Source: an uncultured Kordiimonas sp. (GTDB lineage: Bacteria; Pseudomonadota; Alphaproteobacteria; Sphingomonadales; Kordiimonadaceae). From it: a stretch of DNA of 64,000 nt. The stretch is taken from assembly GCA_947492375.1 (NCBI GenBank), contig CANLMI010000003.1, positions 124,001 to 188,000 of the forward strand. The letters are read 5' to 3'. The notes under the pieces are model-generated. The model searched no databases, had not been told where the DNA came from, and was given only the letters and a program-made list of their open reading frames with translations. Made by a program: the position numbers and the translations under genes. This document shows positions 62,425 to 64,000 of this stretch, piece after piece; the stretch's first letter is position 1, and every line of letters starts with the position of its first letter.

Positions 62425-63045
62425 TTAACTGTCTGCCAGGTTAAAGCTGAACCGGTATTTAACACCAGTTACTTCTTGACCTACGCCGTTTACGACCTTT
62501 GGCTTGTATTTAAACTTTGCAGCTGCTTTACGTGCTGCGCGTTCAAAATAGCCTTTTGGGTCTGCTTCAATGATAACAATCGAATCTGTCGGAACTGTGC
62601 CATCAGCGGCAACAGTTAATTCTACAACTACATACCCTTCAATACCGCGCTCTGCTGCACGACGAGGAAACTGTGGTTGTACCCGCACAAGCGGTAAGTA
62701 ATCACCATCTTGGCTTGGTCCTAGGTCGATTGAATCAAGGTTTACACCAGCACCAGAGTTAGCACGACCAATAGACAGATTCAGTTGGTTCGGGCCGTCC
62801 ACTTGTACGTCAGGCGTATCAATCTCTGGGGGAGGTGCTTCTACCTCTGGAGGCTTCTCTACCTGGCGCTCTAAGCGTTGAGGTGGCTGATCTTCAATAT
62901 CTTCCACAACGTCAACAAATCGAATTTGCGCTGCTTCATCCAGTACAATCTCATCGTCTTGAGCAACGAGTGCCTGCATAATATAAAAAAGAGCAAATGT
63001 AACAACACCGGCTAAGCCAAGTGCTGGCGCGATCCGTACATTCAT
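62425..63045 (-). CDS. TonB-family energy transducer
   Basis: This 206-residue protein has an N-terminal anchor (IAPALGLAGVVTFALFYIMQ), a Pro/Glu-rich linker (about 50-95) and a TonB C-terminal domain with VRVQPQFPRRAAERGIEGYV, VVELTVAADGTVP and KFKYKPKVVNG. Its start overlaps the exbD stop by 4 bases (ATGA), showing coupled translation. It transmits inner-membrane energy to outer-membrane receptors. It belongs to the exbD-exbD-tonB-TPR operon. Confidence 0.93.
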   Translation of the reverse strand: MNVRIAPALGLAGVVTFALFYIMQALVAQDDEIVLDEAAQIRFVDVVEDIEDQPPQRLERQVEKPPEVEAPPPEIDTPDVQVDGPNQLNLSIGRANSGAGVNLDSIDLGPSQDGDYLPLVRVQPQFPRRAAERGIEGYVVVELTVAADGTVPTDSIVIIEADPKGYFERAARKAAAKFKYKPKVVNGVGQEVTGVKYRFSFNLADS

Positions 63046-63443
63046 GATTTCACCTCCGTTGCAAATGCAATTTTACCTACACCTGCCTCTTTAATCGCCT
63101 TGTAGGTATCAAGAACTAGTCCGGCTTTTGCTTTGTCATCTGCCTGAATTGCAATTGTACCTTTTGGATTTTCCGAGTGTAACTTCTCGATAATTGTACG
63201 AATAGCATCAACATCAACAGCCTCGCGGTTAATATGCACTTCGTCATTATCGGTTACCGCAACTAGAACACTGATTTGTTTTTGCGGTATTGCCATAATT
63301 GCTTCGGGCTTCTCGACTTCTACACCGGAGTCCTTAACAAATACGGCGGTAACGATGAAGAAAATCAACATAATGAATACGATGTCGAGCATCGGTGTCA
63401 TATTGATTTCAGTATCGTCATCTTGCTGCGAATGATCACGCAT
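63042..63443 (-). CDS. ExbD/TolR-family protein (second of the adjacent pair)
   Basis: This 133-residue protein has a charged N-terminus (MRDHSQQDDDTEIN), then the membrane helix NMTPMLDIVFIMLIFFIVTA with the conserved aspartate, and a periplasmic domain ending IAFATEVKS. It works with ExbB to harness the proton gradient for TonB. The DNA for its membrane helix is identical over 53 bases to that of the exbD gene directly upstream. Confidence 0.93.
   Translation of the reverse strand: MRDHSQQDDDTEINMTPMLDIVFIMLIFFIVTAVFVKDSGVEVEKPEAIMAIPQKQISVLVAVTDNDEVHINREAVDVDAIRTIIEKLHSENPKGTIAIQADDKAKAGLVLDTYKAIKEAGVGKIAFATEVKS
63349..63401 (-). repeat. 53-bp segment identical to part of the neighbouring exbD (copy 1)
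   Basis: This segment encodes the MTPMLDIVFIMLIFFIVTA helix and is identical base for base to 63830-63882, including synonymous positions. The flanking DNA differs clearly. Confidence 0.9.
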
Positions 63444-63507
63444 TTACTTGTCTCCACTTCACCCTGTATGGGTGCCCAATTTGGGATGGGGGCATTGCCC
63501 CCAACAT

Positions 63508-63924
63508 TTATTTTTTACGTGTCCACACAATCTTTCCAGCAGGTATGCCAATTTCTAACGCTGCATCGTAGATACGAATTGCATTGCCAGAAAAGCCACT
63601 TTCTGCTGATTGGATCACAACAGGTGCTTCAGGGCGTTCGACGCTTTCGCGTTTAATGATTGATGTCACTGACGAAATATCAATTGTACGGAAATCGTGA
63701 GAAATCCGGTTATTTCCGTCAATCACAAAGGCAATCGCCCGTTTTTCTTCATCCGGCGGAGGAGGGTTTGAATTATTATTATCCTCCGGGATGTTGATTT
63801 CAATACCTGATTCGTTGACAAACGTTGCTGTAACGATGAAGAAAATCAACATAATGAATACGATGTCGAGCATCGGTGTCATGTTTACTTCTGCTTCATC
63901 ATCACCTTTCGCAAATTTACGCAT
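63508..63924 (-). CDS. ExbD/TolR-family protein (first of the adjacent pair)
   Basis: This 138-residue protein has an N-terminus MRKFAKGDDEAEVNMTPML, the same membrane helix as its neighbour, and a periplasmic domain with an Asn/Pro-rich insertion (EDNNNSNPPPPDEEKR) not present in the next protein. ExbD doublets of this type are seen in TonB systems with a TPR partner, and could form a heteromeric complex with ExbB. It follows an upstream gene that runs off the window. Confidence 0.92.
   Translation of the reverse strand: MRKFAKGDDEAEVNMTPMLDIVFIMLIFFIVTATFVNESGIEINIPEDNNNSNPPPPDEEKRAIAFVIDGNNRISHDFRTIDISSVTSIIKRESVERPEAPVVIQSAESGFSGNAIRIYDAALEIGIPAGKIVWTRKK
63830..63882 (-). repeat. 53-bp segment identical to part of the neighbouring exbD (copy 2)
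   Basis: Partner of 63349-63401; the two copies are 481 bases apart in the same orientation. Confidence 0.9.
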
Positions 63925-63946
63925 GTACTTATCTCCAGGCTACTTT

Positions 63947-64000
63947 CTAGTGATCCATTGTGAGGCTATCTTCAAGTCTTTCAGACTCGCGTTTAGCGCG
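63947..64000 (-). CDS. C-terminal fragment of an upstream gene, probably ExbB/TolQ family
   Basis: Seventeen codons and a TAG are visible, ending ...SERLEDSLTMDH. The frame continues off the right edge of the window. It lies 22 bases before the first exbD on the same strand, the usual place of exbB. The fragment is too short to identify, so the family is inferred from position only. Confidence 0.5.
   Translation of the reverse strand, partial: RAKRESERLEDSLTMDH

Overview
The window looks like chromosomal DNA of an AT-leaning, free-living (probably marine) alphaproteobacterium. The Kordiimonadales/Emcibacterales or a sphingomonad-like relative would fit. The clues are a complete Entner-Doudoroff operon with no phosphofructokinase in sight, an exosortase of the XrtB/XrtV type with a PEPxxW-type sorting tail, TonB/ExbD modules typical of marine heterotrophs, and a sphingan-like polysaccharide cluster. 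The taxonomic placement is inference from gene content. I see no rRNA, tRNA, CRISPR array or intact insertion sequence.

Layout. (1) 1-7.1 kb holds mixed housekeeping genes: a nitrate/nitrite-domain chemoreceptor cut by the window edge, rplU-rpmA, an ABC-2 exporter pair, an ATP-grasp gene that lacks its N-terminus, a nitronate monooxygenase and a SnoaL-like protein. (2) 7.2-10.2 kb encodes a periplasmic M1-type metallopeptidase followed directly by a small exported protein. (3) 10.2-20.1 kb is central carbon metabolism: glk-zwf-pgl-edd-eda on the minus strand, a divergent LacI-family regulator, and a divergent PEP carboxylase homologue. A near-identical palindrome (core TGACAGCGCTGTCA) lies on the glk promoter and again upstream of the PEP carboxylase gene, so one repressor probably ties glucose entry to anaplerosis. 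(4) 20.1-22.0 kb holds an Lrp-type regulator, a small DUF6356 protein and a D-amino-acid transaminase.

(5) 22.1-58.0 kb is one large exopolysaccharide and protein-sorting region. It opens with a type I secretion ABC/HlyD pair facing away from an export operon: outer-membrane barrel, Wza/EpsE, chain-length protein, EpsG-like ATPase, exosortase, EpsI and EpsD. Then come a pyruvyl transferase, an FrhB-like protein, an acyltransferase, the one visible PEP-CTERM protein, an Orc1/Cdc6-like AAA ATPase, UDP-glucose dehydrogenase, a fused Alg14-Alg13-type glycosyltransferase, a small likely XrtV accessory protein, three GT2 glycosyltransferases, a WcaJ-type initiating transferase, and tailoring enzymes (formyltransferase fold, asparagine-synthase fold, NodB-type deacetylase, 2-oxoglutarate oxygenase). 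The region closes with Wzy-like and Wzx-like membrane proteins and a 1029-residue beta-helix/PKD/LamG protein. Together these suffice for a Wzx/Wzy-dependent acidic exopolysaccharide. The secretion pair at one end and the beta-helix protein at the other recall the atrB/atrD and spsR genes of sphingan clusters.

(6) 58.1-64.0 kb carries a class C beta-lactamase-fold serine hydrolase and two TonB modules on the minus strand: [upstream gene]-exbD-exbD-tonB-TPR, then a small membrane protein, tonB and exbD. The two adjacent exbD genes share 53 identical bases.

The most notable points are the two-site palindrome regulon, the divergent PEP carboxylase, the AAA ATPase embedded in an exosortase/EPS locus, the secretion-pair/beta-helix pairing, and the truncated ATP-grasp gene.
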